Shown here: positions 1 through 5,036 of the stretch, in pieces
Numbering within the stretch: position 1 is the first letter of the stretch
Layout: the number at the start of each line of letters is the position of its first letter
Assembly (NCBI GenBank): GCA_045535095.1
Contig: JAZSKY010000012.1
Span: 1 to 6,354 of the forward strand
Direction: 5' to 3'
Source: SIG672 sp045535095
GTDB taxonomy: Bacteria > Bacillota > Clostridia > Oscillospirales > CAG-272
Length of the DNA: 6,354 bases
Program-made: the position numbers and the translations under genes
The notes under the pieces: generated by a model
Databases searched by the model: none
The model's input: only the letters and a program-made list of their open reading frames with translations
Told to the model about the DNA's origin: nothing

Positions 1-356
1 TTGCCCATATTGCCGATGTTCTGAATGAGGCAGTATTTGTTGAGGTTGAAGGACAGGTTGATGAGATCCCTCAGCTCGGTGAAGCCTTCTTGTTTCATGG
101 CTTCGTAGAACTGTTCTTCCTCCGTACCGAAGAAGCTCTCCCTACGCTTGCCAAGGTAGTTCAGCTCGTCCAAATTGGCGAAGCGGTCTTTCAGATGGTC
201 GAGGTCTTCGGGGAAGATAACGTCCGTAACGAACAGTTCGGGCGGGTTATCATCAGCGGCGTGTATCTCCATGAGCGCCGACAGGAGCGTGGTTTCGGAG
301 CATGGAAAGTGGATGTCGACCAGGTGGTCGTTGTACTGTACGGTTACCTTGATCAT
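1..356 (-). CDS. ArdA-like antirestriction protein, 5' part only (runs off left edge)
   Basis: The frame is open from ATG at 356 to the window edge and gives 118 residues with no stop; the C-terminus is missing. The visible signature lies at about residues 64-114: DELNYLGKR, then EEEQFYEAM, then a LRDLINLSFNLNKYCLIQNI stretch. This resembles the 'LNxLAxRL ... FxAM ... LKDLINLTFNLDxYxLI' block of ArdA-domain proteins on clostridial conjugative elements. ArdA proteins are acidic DNA mimics that inhibit type I restriction enzymes, and this fragment is also acid-rich. The start overlaps the stop of the upstream gene in an ATGA arrangement, so the two are probably translationally coupled. A GGAAAGGA site at 367-374 lies 10 nt upstream of the ATG. 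The family assignment is from remembered motif pattern only, and an antirestriction role is inferred from the family. An unrelated mobile-element protein sharing this motif is possible. Confidence 0.6.
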   Translation of the reverse strand, partial: MIKVTVQYNDHLVDIHFPCSETTLLSALMEIHAADDNPPELFVTDVIFPEDLDHLKDRFANLDELNYLGKRRESFFGTEEEQFYEAMKQEGFTELRDLINLSFNLNKYCLIQNIGNMG

Positions 357-979
357 TGGTTATTCGTCCTTTCCGTTGTTTTAATTGCGCCGAGGCCGAA
401 TCTCCGGATCGCCATTGCATTGCATATCAGCTCGAACAGCTTCGGGGGGATGAGGTCGGTGTCGGCGAGGTCTGCCACGGTCAAGTGCTTTGTGCCGGGG
501 CAGAGGTCTTTGGCACAGCAGAAAAGGGCGTATCCGTTTTCGTGGATATTCTTGAGCCGGATATCCGCAAAATTGATGCTGATCTTTCCCACGTGGCGTT
601 TGGATAGATTCCACAGACGAAGGTCTGCGGTCAGAAGGTACAGAGCTGCCATCATTGCGTAGTCCTTCTTGTCCTTTTTTCTGATGGCTTCCTCAAATTC
701 GCTTTTGTGCTTTTCGTTCTTGTATCGCATAGGGTTCATCTCGCTTTCTTTCAGATATTTGTTGAGACGGTGTCGGAATCGTCTGTGGTTGATTGCTTTG
801 GTGGTTTCGGTCAAGATCTCTCGGTGGGTTGCCGTTCCGTCCTGTATTCGCAGAATGACAAGCGGTTCTGTGGGACGGCTGCCGACGATGACGACACCGT
901 GTCCTCTTGGTTTGAAGTTAGGAATGCCGACCATCATTCGCTCGTAATATCGGTCGGAGGGGTTGTCGCTGAAATACAT
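353..979 (-). CDS. 208-aa accessory protein with DUF6075-like C-terminal domain
   Basis: The function is unknown. Residues 1-8 (MYFSDNPS) match a start seen on many small proteins of clostridial conjugative elements. Residues 11-83 are basic and not recognised, with a beta-rich stretch (GHGVVIVGS, PLVILRI) followed by an Arg/His-rich helix. Residues 84-200, from MRYKNEKHKSEFEEA to RFGLGAIK, resemble the DUF6075 pattern of 'xNxxHKxxFEE ... ALxYLLxxDxxLW ... LxxxxLFxLxxNAxAIRxFG', so the protein looks like a two-part fusion. No signal peptide or membrane segment is visible. The ATG at 977-979 is preceded by GAAAGGAG about 10 nt upstream. The 3' end overlaps the ArdA-like gene by 4 nt. A terminator-like hairpin at 1009-1048 separates it from the preceding gene. 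The DUF match is from memory and needs a profile search; that the ORF is real is well supported by its RBS and coupling. Confidence 0.75.
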   Translation of the reverse strand: MYFSDNPSDRYYERMMVGIPNFKPRGHGVVIVGSRPTEPLVILRIQDGTATHREILTETTKAINHRRFRHRLNKYLKESEMNPMRYKNEKHKSEFEEAIRKKDKKDYAMMAALYLLTADLRLWNLSKRHVGKISINFADIRLKNIHENGYALFCCAKDLCPGTKHLTVADLADTDLIPPKLFELICNAMAIRRFGLGAIKTTERTNNQ

Positions 980-1008
980 CCGTGTGGGACTCCTTTCTCT
1001 GTAAACAG

Positions 1009-1048
1009 AAAAAGCCCACGGTATTGTTTGGGGTTCAAAACCGTGGGC
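1009..1048 (-). terminator. intercistronic terminator-like hairpin 5' of the 208-aa gene
   Basis: On the minus strand a perfect 9-bp stem (GCCCACGGT at 1048-1040 with ACCGTGGGC at 1022-1014) encloses a 17-nt loop and is followed by TTTTT at 1013-1009. It lies 12 nt after the stop of the 218-aa gene and about 10 nt before the GAAAGGAG ribosome binding site of the next gene. It looks like an intrinsic terminator. Its position inside a co-oriented gene cluster also fits an attenuator. Confidence 0.7.
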
Positions 1049-1059
1049 AATATATTTTC

Positions 1060-1716
1060 TTACATATTTAATATTGGGTTTTCGCCGTCATCGAAGGTGG
1101 GCGGATTATCCTTTAGGTGTGGATACGCCGTTTGGAGCTTTTCCATCAGCTCCATGAGACCTCGATCCTGTTCGTAGGTCAGCGATTCACAGTTATCTCT
1201 TGCGAAGGCTGCACACTTGAACAGTTCCTCGGCTTCTTCCTTGGTGAACAGCTTATTGTCATCGACGAGTCCGGCACGGACGGCGAAGTTCTCTTTGGAG
1301 ACGAGATAGTCGGGAGAGTAGTTGCCGTGAGCAACGTATTTGCCGCCGTCTGACTGCCGCCAGCTACAGAACATAAAGCCGTGCTTTTGACTGTACATTC
1401 CGGCAAACACCACGTCGCCGTACTCGGATAACTTGCGGTAGTTCTGCACGTCCTTCGGCTTCATTTGTGGTGCTGATTCATAGAGGCCGACATATTCACG
1501 GACGGTTTCGGCATCGTCCACTAAATGCATGAACACCTCACGGGATTCGGGATCGGTGAGATCTTTGCTGTTGTAGTGCATAAATCCTTCGGGGTTGATT
1601 GCGGTCAGATGGACTCCTTTGTGCGAGATGAGCAGGAGCTGATCTGATTCGTCATAATCGGTGATGCATCCGTACTGCTGTGCCTTTCGCTGCATTTCTT
1701 CTTGGTATATGGTCAT
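1060..1716 (-). CDS. 218-aa conserved mobile-element protein of unknown function
   Basis: The function is not recognised. The middle and C-terminal part, about residues 92-190, runs YRKLSEYGDVVFAGMY, then GFMFCSWRQ, then a Gly/His/Tyr-rich turn (YVAHGNYSPDY), then KENFAVRAGLVDDNKLFTKEE. This order resembles a block that recurs in long accessory proteins of clostridial conjugative elements and plasmids; I know no assigned activity for it. Residues 1-90 are acidic and mixed alpha/beta, with no membrane segment or signal peptide. GGAGG at 1724-1728 lies 7 nt before the ATG at 1716, and that ribosome binding site starts right at the stop of the preceding ADP-ribosyltransferase-like gene (13-nt gap). 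The two genes are therefore almost certainly cotranscribed. A terminator-like hairpin follows 12 nt after the stop. Confidence is high that the gene is real and low for any function. Confidence 0.8.
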   Translation of the reverse strand: MTIYQEEMQRKAQQYGCITDYDESDQLLLISHKGVHLTAINPEGFMHYNSKDLTDPESREVFMHLVDDAETVREYVGLYESAPQMKPKDVQNYRKLSEYGDVVFAGMYSQKHGFMFCSWRQSDGGKYVAHGNYSPDYLVSKENFAVRAGLVDDNKLFTKEEAEELFKCAAFARDNCESLTYEQDRGLMELMEKLQTAYPHLKDNPPTFDDGENPILNM

Positions 1717-1729
1717 TTGGTTACCTCCG

Positions 1730-2470
1730 TTATTGCTGTGATAATAAAAAATCGGAGGACAGATCCTGTACCTCCGTAATGTTTGTCAGATAGGAAGGAT
1801 CGACGATCACCTCGGATTCGTTCCTTCCGCTGAAGTATGCGTATATATGCTTTTTATCGATCTGTGCTTCGTAGACCGTTCCGTTCTCGCCGAAGCGGTG
1901 GGCAAACCATTCGGCTGTTTCCTGATTCAGCGACCAGGACAATGCCTTCACGCTTTTGGCGTTGTGTGGGGTTACACCTCGGTAGACGGTCACCGTATCA
2001 TCCAATGTCTTGAACTGGATATATTCGTCTTGCTCCATGAGGCAAGTGGGATCGGCTTGCTTGAACATCCGCAGGAGCTGGTTGACGGTAACGTTCACGT
2101 CCTGGTGCGGTGCTTCAGATCTCGTCCATGCACTGGCAAGGATTTGAGACATATCTTCTCTTGAGAGATGGGGCATTGCGAATTTCAGAAAGGTCAGCGC
2201 GTAGGGCTTGGTGACCATCATATATATTGCGTAGGCATTATCTGCCTTATCGATCTGCCGAGCTATAGACTGTCGCCACTTGCGTTGTGCATCATCTTCT
2301 GTGAGATCGATCATCTCCACGCCACCTTTGCCATCGGGAATGGCACTTACTCCGGTGTCGGTGAAGGGGTGAAGGTGTCTCATCGGTGAGTATGGCGTTT
2401 CATTGATCTCTGTGGAGAGCAGAGCAAGGGCTGTTTGTTTGACCTTGGCTAAGTCGGTTTGCTTTCGCAT
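1730..2470 (-). CDS. ADP-ribosyltransferase-like protein (R-S-E motifs), 246 aa
   Basis: The C-terminal half carries the three landmarks of the R-S-E class of mono-ADP-ribosyltransferases in the right order. These are VYRG with R164, an S-x-S strand (ALSWS, S178 and S180) followed by ETAEWFAHRF, and an E-x-E pair (NESEVIV, E218 and E220) near the C-terminus. Family enzymes transfer ADP-ribose from NAD+ to a protein or nucleic acid; the target here is unknown. Residues 1-60 are polar, and residues 61-160 are a mostly helical unrecognised domain. No secretion signal or membrane segment is visible, so a cytoplasmic role is inferred. The start at 2470 is chosen because GAAAGGAGG lies 6 nt upstream. 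A longer reading from 2524 would begin inside a hairpin and lacks an RBS. The gene is followed by the 218-aa gene 13 nt later. The fold is inferred from motifs; a catalytically dead homologue is possible. Confidence 0.75.
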   Translation of the reverse strand: MRKQTDLAKVKQTALALLSTEINETPYSPMRHLHPFTDTGVSAIPDGKGGVEMIDLTEDDAQRKWRQSIARQIDKADNAYAIYMMVTKPYALTFLKFAMPHLSREDMSQILASAWTRSEAPHQDVNVTVNQLLRMFKQADPTCLMEQDEYIQFKTLDDTVTVYRGVTPHNAKSVKALSWSLNQETAEWFAHRFGENGTVYEAQIDKKHIYAYFSGRNESEVIVDPSYLTNITEVQDLSSDFLLSQQ

Positions 2471-2492
2471 CGTTTTCCTCCTTTCAGCGGAA

Positions 2493-2530
2493 ATAAAAAA
2501 AGCGCATGGACTTGATTGATCCATGCGCTT
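2493..2530 (-). terminator. terminator-like hairpin directly 5' of the ART-like gene
   Basis: On the minus strand there is an 11-bp perfect stem (AAGCGCATGGA at 2530-2520 with TCCATGCGCTT at 2510-2500), a 9-nt loop, and a T-rich tail running past 2493. The ribosome binding site of the ART-like gene starts about a dozen bases later. No gene lies just upstream to be terminated, so it is either the leftover 3' end of a lost gene or an attenuator in the leader of the ART-like gene. Confidence 0.7.
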
Positions 2531-2697
2531 GACTGCGGATATTCGGTTGTGTGAGAGTTCAACTCATTTCAGAAAGGGAAAAGTATCTTTTTCACATCTA
2601 CAAAATCGCTTGTTGTTTTTTCTGCCGTAGAAACGGCGAAACCCCCGATAAAATCGGGGGTTTCTTGGGCTACATCTTTTTTGTAGCCTTTTGATGA
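2531..2697. other. gene-free junction between accessory block and tRNA pair
   Basis: No supportable ORF or promoter is seen in these 167 bases. The right half holds three closely packed hairpins: 2624-2637 (GCCGT/ACGGC, 4-nt loop), 2638-2664, and 2668-2688 (GGCTACA/TGTAGCC, 7-nt loop). The left half contains a short inverted repeat, GAGTTCAACTC. The stretch starts where the accessory genes stop and ends at the tRNA-Tyr 3' end, so it may contain the boundary of an integrated element. No integrase gene is present in the window. Confidence 0.5.
2638..2664 (-). terminator. probable terminator of the tRNA-Thr/tRNA-Tyr transcript
   Basis: A perfect 12-bp stem (GAAACCCCCGAT with ATCGGGGGTTTC) encloses a 3-nt loop, 34 nt beyond the 3' end of tRNA-Tyr. 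The T run inside and after the stem is short on both strands, so direction is inferred from the tRNA operon upstream. The neighbouring hairpin at 2668-2688 could contribute, or could act on the plus strand, where it is followed by TTTT. Confidence 0.6.
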
Positions 2698-2780
2698 TGG
2701 GGGAAGGTGGATTCGGACCACCGAAGTGAATGCACAACAGATTTACAGTCTGCCCCCTTTGGCCGCTCGGGAATTCCCCC
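2698..2780 (-). tRNA. tRNA-Tyr (anticodon GTA)
   Basis: The minus strand folds into a full type II cloverleaf of 83 nt. The acceptor is GGGGGAA with TTCCCCC, with discriminator A. The D stem is CCC/GGG with a GG pair in its loop. The anticodon stem GCAGA/TCTGT (one G-T pair) has loop CTGTAAA and anticodon GTA. A 14-nt variable arm and T stem GGTGG/CCACC follow. The long variable arm is expected for bacterial tRNA-Tyr. CCA is not encoded. The T loop reads TCCGAAT, so position 55 is C instead of the near-universal T; this is the only clear departure from the consensus. It is the second gene of a tRNA pair, 37 nt downstream of tRNA-Thr. Confidence 0.93.
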
Positions 2781-2817
2781 ATAAGTATTAAGTTAAACCG
2801 CTTTAGCGGCTCGTTAA

Positions 2818-2889
2818 AGCTGGTGAACGGAGTCGAACCATCAACCTGCTGATTACAAATCAGCTGCTCTGCCATTGAGCCACACCAGC
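2818..2889 (-). tRNA. tRNA-Thr (anticodon TGT)
   Basis: The minus strand gives a 72-nt cloverleaf. The acceptor is GCTGGTG/CACCAGC, and the D stem is GCTC/GAGC. The anticodon stem GCTGA/TCAGC has loop TTTGTAA and anticodon TGT, which reads ACA and related threonine codons. The T stem GATGG/CCGTT contains two wobble pairs, and the T loop TTCGACT is canonical. The discriminator is T, and CCA is not encoded. It is the first gene after a consensus promoter and is followed by tRNA-Tyr, probably on the same transcript. Confidence 0.95.
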
Positions 2890-2918
2890 GTTCTTGCCCG
2901 TTTCACGCGGCAGATTGT

Positions 2919-2947
2919 ATTATATCATAAGCTTTTTACTTTGTCAA
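2919..2947 (-). promoter_or_regulatory. consensus sigma-A promoter of the tRNA operon
   Basis: On the minus strand TTGACA (2947-2942) and TATAAT (2924-2919) are separated by exactly 17 nt. Both hexamers match the consensus perfectly. The predicted transcript start is around 2912, some 20 nt upstream of tRNA-Thr. A perfect promoter is typical for stable RNA genes. Confidence 0.9.
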
Positions 2948-2995
2948 CAGTTTTTTGAAATTTTTTTATATTTTTTCTAGAAAAGCGCACCTGCG

Positions 2996-3019
2996 TTGAT
3001 TTTTGCTCTGAAAAATCAA
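2996..3019. repeat. AT-rich inverted repeat between the divergent promoters
   Basis: TTGATTTTT (2996-3004) and AAAAATCAA (3011-3019) form a perfect 9-bp inverted repeat with a 6-nt spacer. It lies between the tRNA promoter and the promoter of the 71-aa gene, with no gene on either side that it would obviously terminate. It could be an operator or simply AT-rich spacer. Confidence 0.4.
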
Positions 3020-3078
3020 AAAATAGCCGTATGTTTCGCCGATAAATATACGATCGTTAGGCAAAGAGGGGTGTAGTT

Positions 3079-3106
3079 TAGTTTTTGTAGTGTCGTCTAG
3101 TATAAT
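3079..3106 (+). promoter_or_regulatory. putative promoter of the 71-aa gene
   Basis: A perfect TATAAT lies at 3101-3106, about 30 nt before the ATG and 16 nt before the ribosome binding site. No good -35 box is present; TAGTTT at 3079-3084 is the nearest at acceptable spacing. TAGT occurs four times, starting at 3074, 3079, 3088 and 3098, overlapping the -35 and -10 region. This could be a regulator binding site in a promoter that needs activation. Confidence 0.55.
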
Positions 3107-3135
3107 GGAGATAGCAAAAAGAAAGGAGGAAGTAT

Positions 3136-3351
3136 ATGAGAAATTATGTTGTGATTGTTCGCGATTTTTGTTCTTGGCAGCATCAACCGTCCGACGAGTA
3201 TCTTTTCGTTATGGATCGAATCTATGTCAGTCCTGTTGTTTCTATTGATCTGGAGAACGGAATAGACAAAGCGCTGGACACTTTTGACGAGAAATATAGA
3301 AAATATTTTTCTCATTTCCTGCACCTGAATTATGAATTAGTTGAGGTGTAA
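3136..3351 (+). CDS. 71-aa orphan protein of unknown function
   Basis: I do not recognise this protein. It is a soluble, acidic and aromatic-rich chain with no membrane segment or signal peptide. The N-terminal part (NYVVIVRDF, then EYLFVMDRIYVSPVV) suggests beta strands. The C-terminal part (GIDKALDTFDEKYRKYFSHF) looks like a single amphipathic helix. A strong AAAGGAGG at 3122-3129 with 6-nt spacing sets the ATG at 3136. The gene has its own promoter-like TATAAT upstream and a 12-bp terminator hairpin 9 nt after its stop, so it is a complete one-gene unit. It is the only plus-strand gene in the window and sits between a tRNA operon and a convergent comM. The strong RBS and terminator argue that it is really expressed. 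Confidence 0.8.
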   Translation: MRNYVVIVRDFCSWQHQPSDEYLFVMDRIYVSPVVSIDLENGIDKALDTFDEKYRKYFSHFLHLNYELVEV

Positions 3352-3360
3352 TTAAACCAC

Positions 3361-3389
3361 AAACGGACGCGCAAAAGCGCGTCCGTTTT
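3361..3389 (+). terminator. strong terminator, probably bidirectional
   Basis: A 12-bp perfect stem (AAACGGACGCGC at 3361-3372 with GCGCGTCCGTTT at 3377-3388) has an AAAA loop. On the plus strand it is followed by further T-rich sequence (TTGGTGTTTTATTT). It lies between the stops of the 71-aa gene (3351) and the convergent comM (3400), so it can serve both. The plus-strand T run is better than the minus one. Confidence 0.88.
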
Positions 3390-3399
3390 GGTGTTTTAT

Positions 3400-4863
3400 T
3401 TAAAAATACTTCCTGTCAAGCGAACGGAGCTGTATCGCCTCGGCGATATGATGCGCTCTTATCGTTTCGCTTTCCTCAAGATCGGCTATCGTACGCGCTA
3501 CGCGGAGCAGTCTGTCGTGTCCTCTTGCAGAGAGTCCAAGCGACTCGAACGCCGCTTTGAGAAGCTCGCGTCCCTCATCGTCGGTCTGGCAGTAAGTACG
3601 CACGTCGGAAGCCGAAAGCGATCCGTTTGCCTTTGCGTCCTGCGAGTTTTTCTCGAATCTGCGTCGCGCAAAGCTCCTTGCCTTATTGACTCGCTCGCGT
3701 ATCTTCTCGGACGACTCGGAGGGAGTCGGATCGGAGATCTCGTCAAACGAAATCGAGGGAACCTCTATCTGAATATCTATTCTGTCGAGCAGAGGGCCGC
3801 TTATCTTCGAGAGATATTTCTGTATGTCGTCCGCCTTGCAGGTGCATTTCTTCGTCGGATGACCAAAGTAACCGCAGCGGCAGGGATTCATCGCGCAAAC
3901 GAGCATAAAATCACTCTGGAAGGTGAACTTTCCGAGCGCTCTCGTGATCGTTATCTGTCTGTCCTCAAGCGGCTGACGGAGAGTTTCGGTCACCTGCTTG
4001 TTAAATTCGGGAAGCTCGTCAAGGAACAAAACTCCGTTATGCGCGAGCGAGACCTCGCCCGGTACGGGAATACTTCCGCCGCCCGCAAGAGACGCCGCTG
4101 ACATCGTATGATGGGGCGATCTGAACGGTCTTGCGGCGACAAGCGACGAATTTGGGGGCAAAATTCCCGAGATCGAGTGTATTTTCGTGGTTTCTATGGC
4201 CTCCTTGAAGGTCATTTCGGGCAGTACAGTCGCAATACGCTTTGCGAGCATACTTTTTCCCGTTCCGGGAGGGCCTATCATAAGTATATTATGCGATCCT
4301 GCGGCGGCTATTTCGATAGCTCTTTTCGCTCTTTCCTGACCGCGAACGTCCGAAAAATCAATGCTCGAGCTTGCCACGCTGCTGAGATATGCGCTCTTAT
4401 CAAAGGTGACCGTCTCAAGCTCTATCTTGCCATTAAGAGCATCGTAAAGGTCGCGTACGTTCTTTACGGGATGCACGTTTATTCCCTCAACTGCCGATGC
4501 TTCTGCCGCATTTTCGACCGGGACGTAGAACTCGGTGAAGCCCTCCTTTGCGGCGGCGATGCACATACAGAGTATGCCGCGCACGGGTCTTACCTCGCCC
4601 GACAGAGAAAGCTCTCCGATGAAGCATTTATTCGAGAAATCGCAGTCGATATTTCCTGCGCCCGCAAAGATTCCGATGAGCATTGCAAGGTCAAATGCCG
4701 AGCCTGCTTTTTTAATGTCGGCAGGCGCGAGATTTACAACGATCTCCGAGTCAGGGAAGAGAAGTCCCGAGTTTTCGGCGGCGACTCTTATTCTCTCTTT
4801 CGATTCTTTTATGGCGTTGTCGGGCAGTCCGACTATCTCGAAAAGCGGCATTTTGTCGGACAC
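3400..4863 (-). CDS. comM: YifB/ComM family Mg-chelatase-like AAA+ ATPase, native start lost
   Basis: This is a clear YifB/ComM homologue. Residues 1-150 are the ChlI-like N-terminal domain (LFEIVGLPD, VNLAPADIKK, FIGELSLSGEVRPV). Residues 170-370 are the AAA+ core, with Walker A GPPGTGKS (197-204), FRSPHHT (247-253), Walker B VLFLDE (278-283) and GPLLDRID (356-363). A C328-x-C330 and C340-x-C342 cluster after MNP may bind metal. The C-terminal domain ends in SARGHDRLLRVARTIADLE. In naturally transformable Gram-negatives ComM is a hexameric branch-migration helicase; the role in Clostridia is less clear. The family is usually about 505 residues. Homology continues upstream of this GTG to 4911, where an in-frame TAG (4914-4912) intervenes. 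Neither the GTG nor the in-frame ATG at 4851 has a Shine-Dalgarno sequence. The gene is therefore either 5'-truncated and weakly translated, or a recent pseudogene. The rest of the frame is intact. Confidence 0.85.
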   Translation of the reverse strand: MSDKMPLFEIVGLPDNAIKESKERIRVAAENSGLLFPDSEIVVNLAPADIKKAGSAFDLAMLIGIFAGAGNIDCDFSNKCFIGELSLSGEVRPVRGILCMCIAAAKEGFTEFYVPVENAAEASAVEGINVHPVKNVRDLYDALNGKIELETVTFDKSAYLSSVASSSIDFSDVRGQERAKRAIEIAAAGSHNILMIGPPGTGKSMLAKRIATVLPEMTFKEAIETTKIHSISGILPPNSSLVAARPFRSPHHTMSAASLAGGGSIPVPGEVSLAHNGVLFLDELPEFNKQVTETLRQPLEDRQITITRALGKFTFQSDFMLVCAMNPCRCGYFGHPTKKCTCKADDIQKYLSKISGPLLDRIDIQIEVPSISFDEISDPTPSESSEKIRERVNKARSFARRRFEKNSQDAKANGSLSASDVRTYCQTDDEGRELLKAAFESLGLSARGHDRLLRVARTIADLEESETIRAHHIAEAIQLRSLDRKYF

Positions 4864-4911
4864 GCTGCACTCGATAGTGACAACGAAGCCGTCGGCTCCG
4901 AAAAGCGACGC
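4864..4911 (-). other. stranded N-terminal coding remnant of comM
   Basis: The 16 codons upstream of the GTG at 4863 encode ASLFGADGFVVTIECS, in frame. They match the family's conserved start region (pattern '(A/G)SLxGxxGxxVxVE') directly before SDKMPLFEIVGLPD. They contain no ATG, GTG or TTG and are cut off from any upstream start by TAG at 4914-4912. About seven residues of the usual N-terminus plus initiator are missing. Confidence 0.8.
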
Positions 4912-4943
4912 CTAATGAAGAACTTTGAGGATGTTTTTTTCGT

Positions 4944-5036
4944 AAAACCTTTTGTGAAAAGGTTTTCCATACCTTTCTAAAACGTTCCTGAAAACCCTTT
5001 TTGAAAAAAGGGTTTTCAAACTTTCCCAAAAACTTT
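4944..5036. repeat. two tandem related hairpin units in the pfkA-comM gap
   Basis: Unit A (4944-4986) has a perfect 10-bp stem, AAAACCTTTT with AAAAGGTTTT, and a GTG loop. Unit B (4991-5036) has stem AAAACCCTTTTT with AAAAAGGGTTTT and a 2-nt loop, flanked by a TGA/TCA extension pair that lengthens it. Both are followed by a similar tail of the form C-AAC-TTTC--AAAAC-TT. The two units differ by an inserted C/G pair and T/A pair that keep the stem intact. This is the style of the palindromic intergenic repeats found in gut Clostridia. Copy number elsewhere cannot be judged here. Confidence 0.75.

Noticed and set aside
90..1177. Several plus-strand frames (such as 90-662 and 707-1177) opposite the accessory genes.
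   Set aside because: They lack RBSs and recognisable domains and lie opposite well-supported, coupled minus-strand genes.
2471..2524. An 18-residue N-terminal extension of the ART-like protein starting at ATG 2524.
   Set aside because: That ATG lies in the arm of a terminator-like hairpin and has no RBS, whereas ATG 2470 has GAAAGGAGG at ideal spacing.
2564..2875. A 103-codon minus-strand frame spanning the tRNA region.
   Set aside because: It reads through both tRNA genes and their terminator, so it is not a coding sequence.
3388..4980. Two long plus-strand open frames (3388-4101 and 4108-4980) antisense to comM.
   Set aside because: Low-complexity Arg/Ser/Cys-rich translations without RBS; the opposite strand carries the unmistakable AAA+ motifs.
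4751..5029. A minus-strand frame through the hairpin repeat that overlaps comM in another frame, which could supply a start by frameshifting.
   Set aside because: It begins at a TTG inside the repeat without an RBS, and there is no slippery site with family-like sequence; simple loss of the start is more economical.
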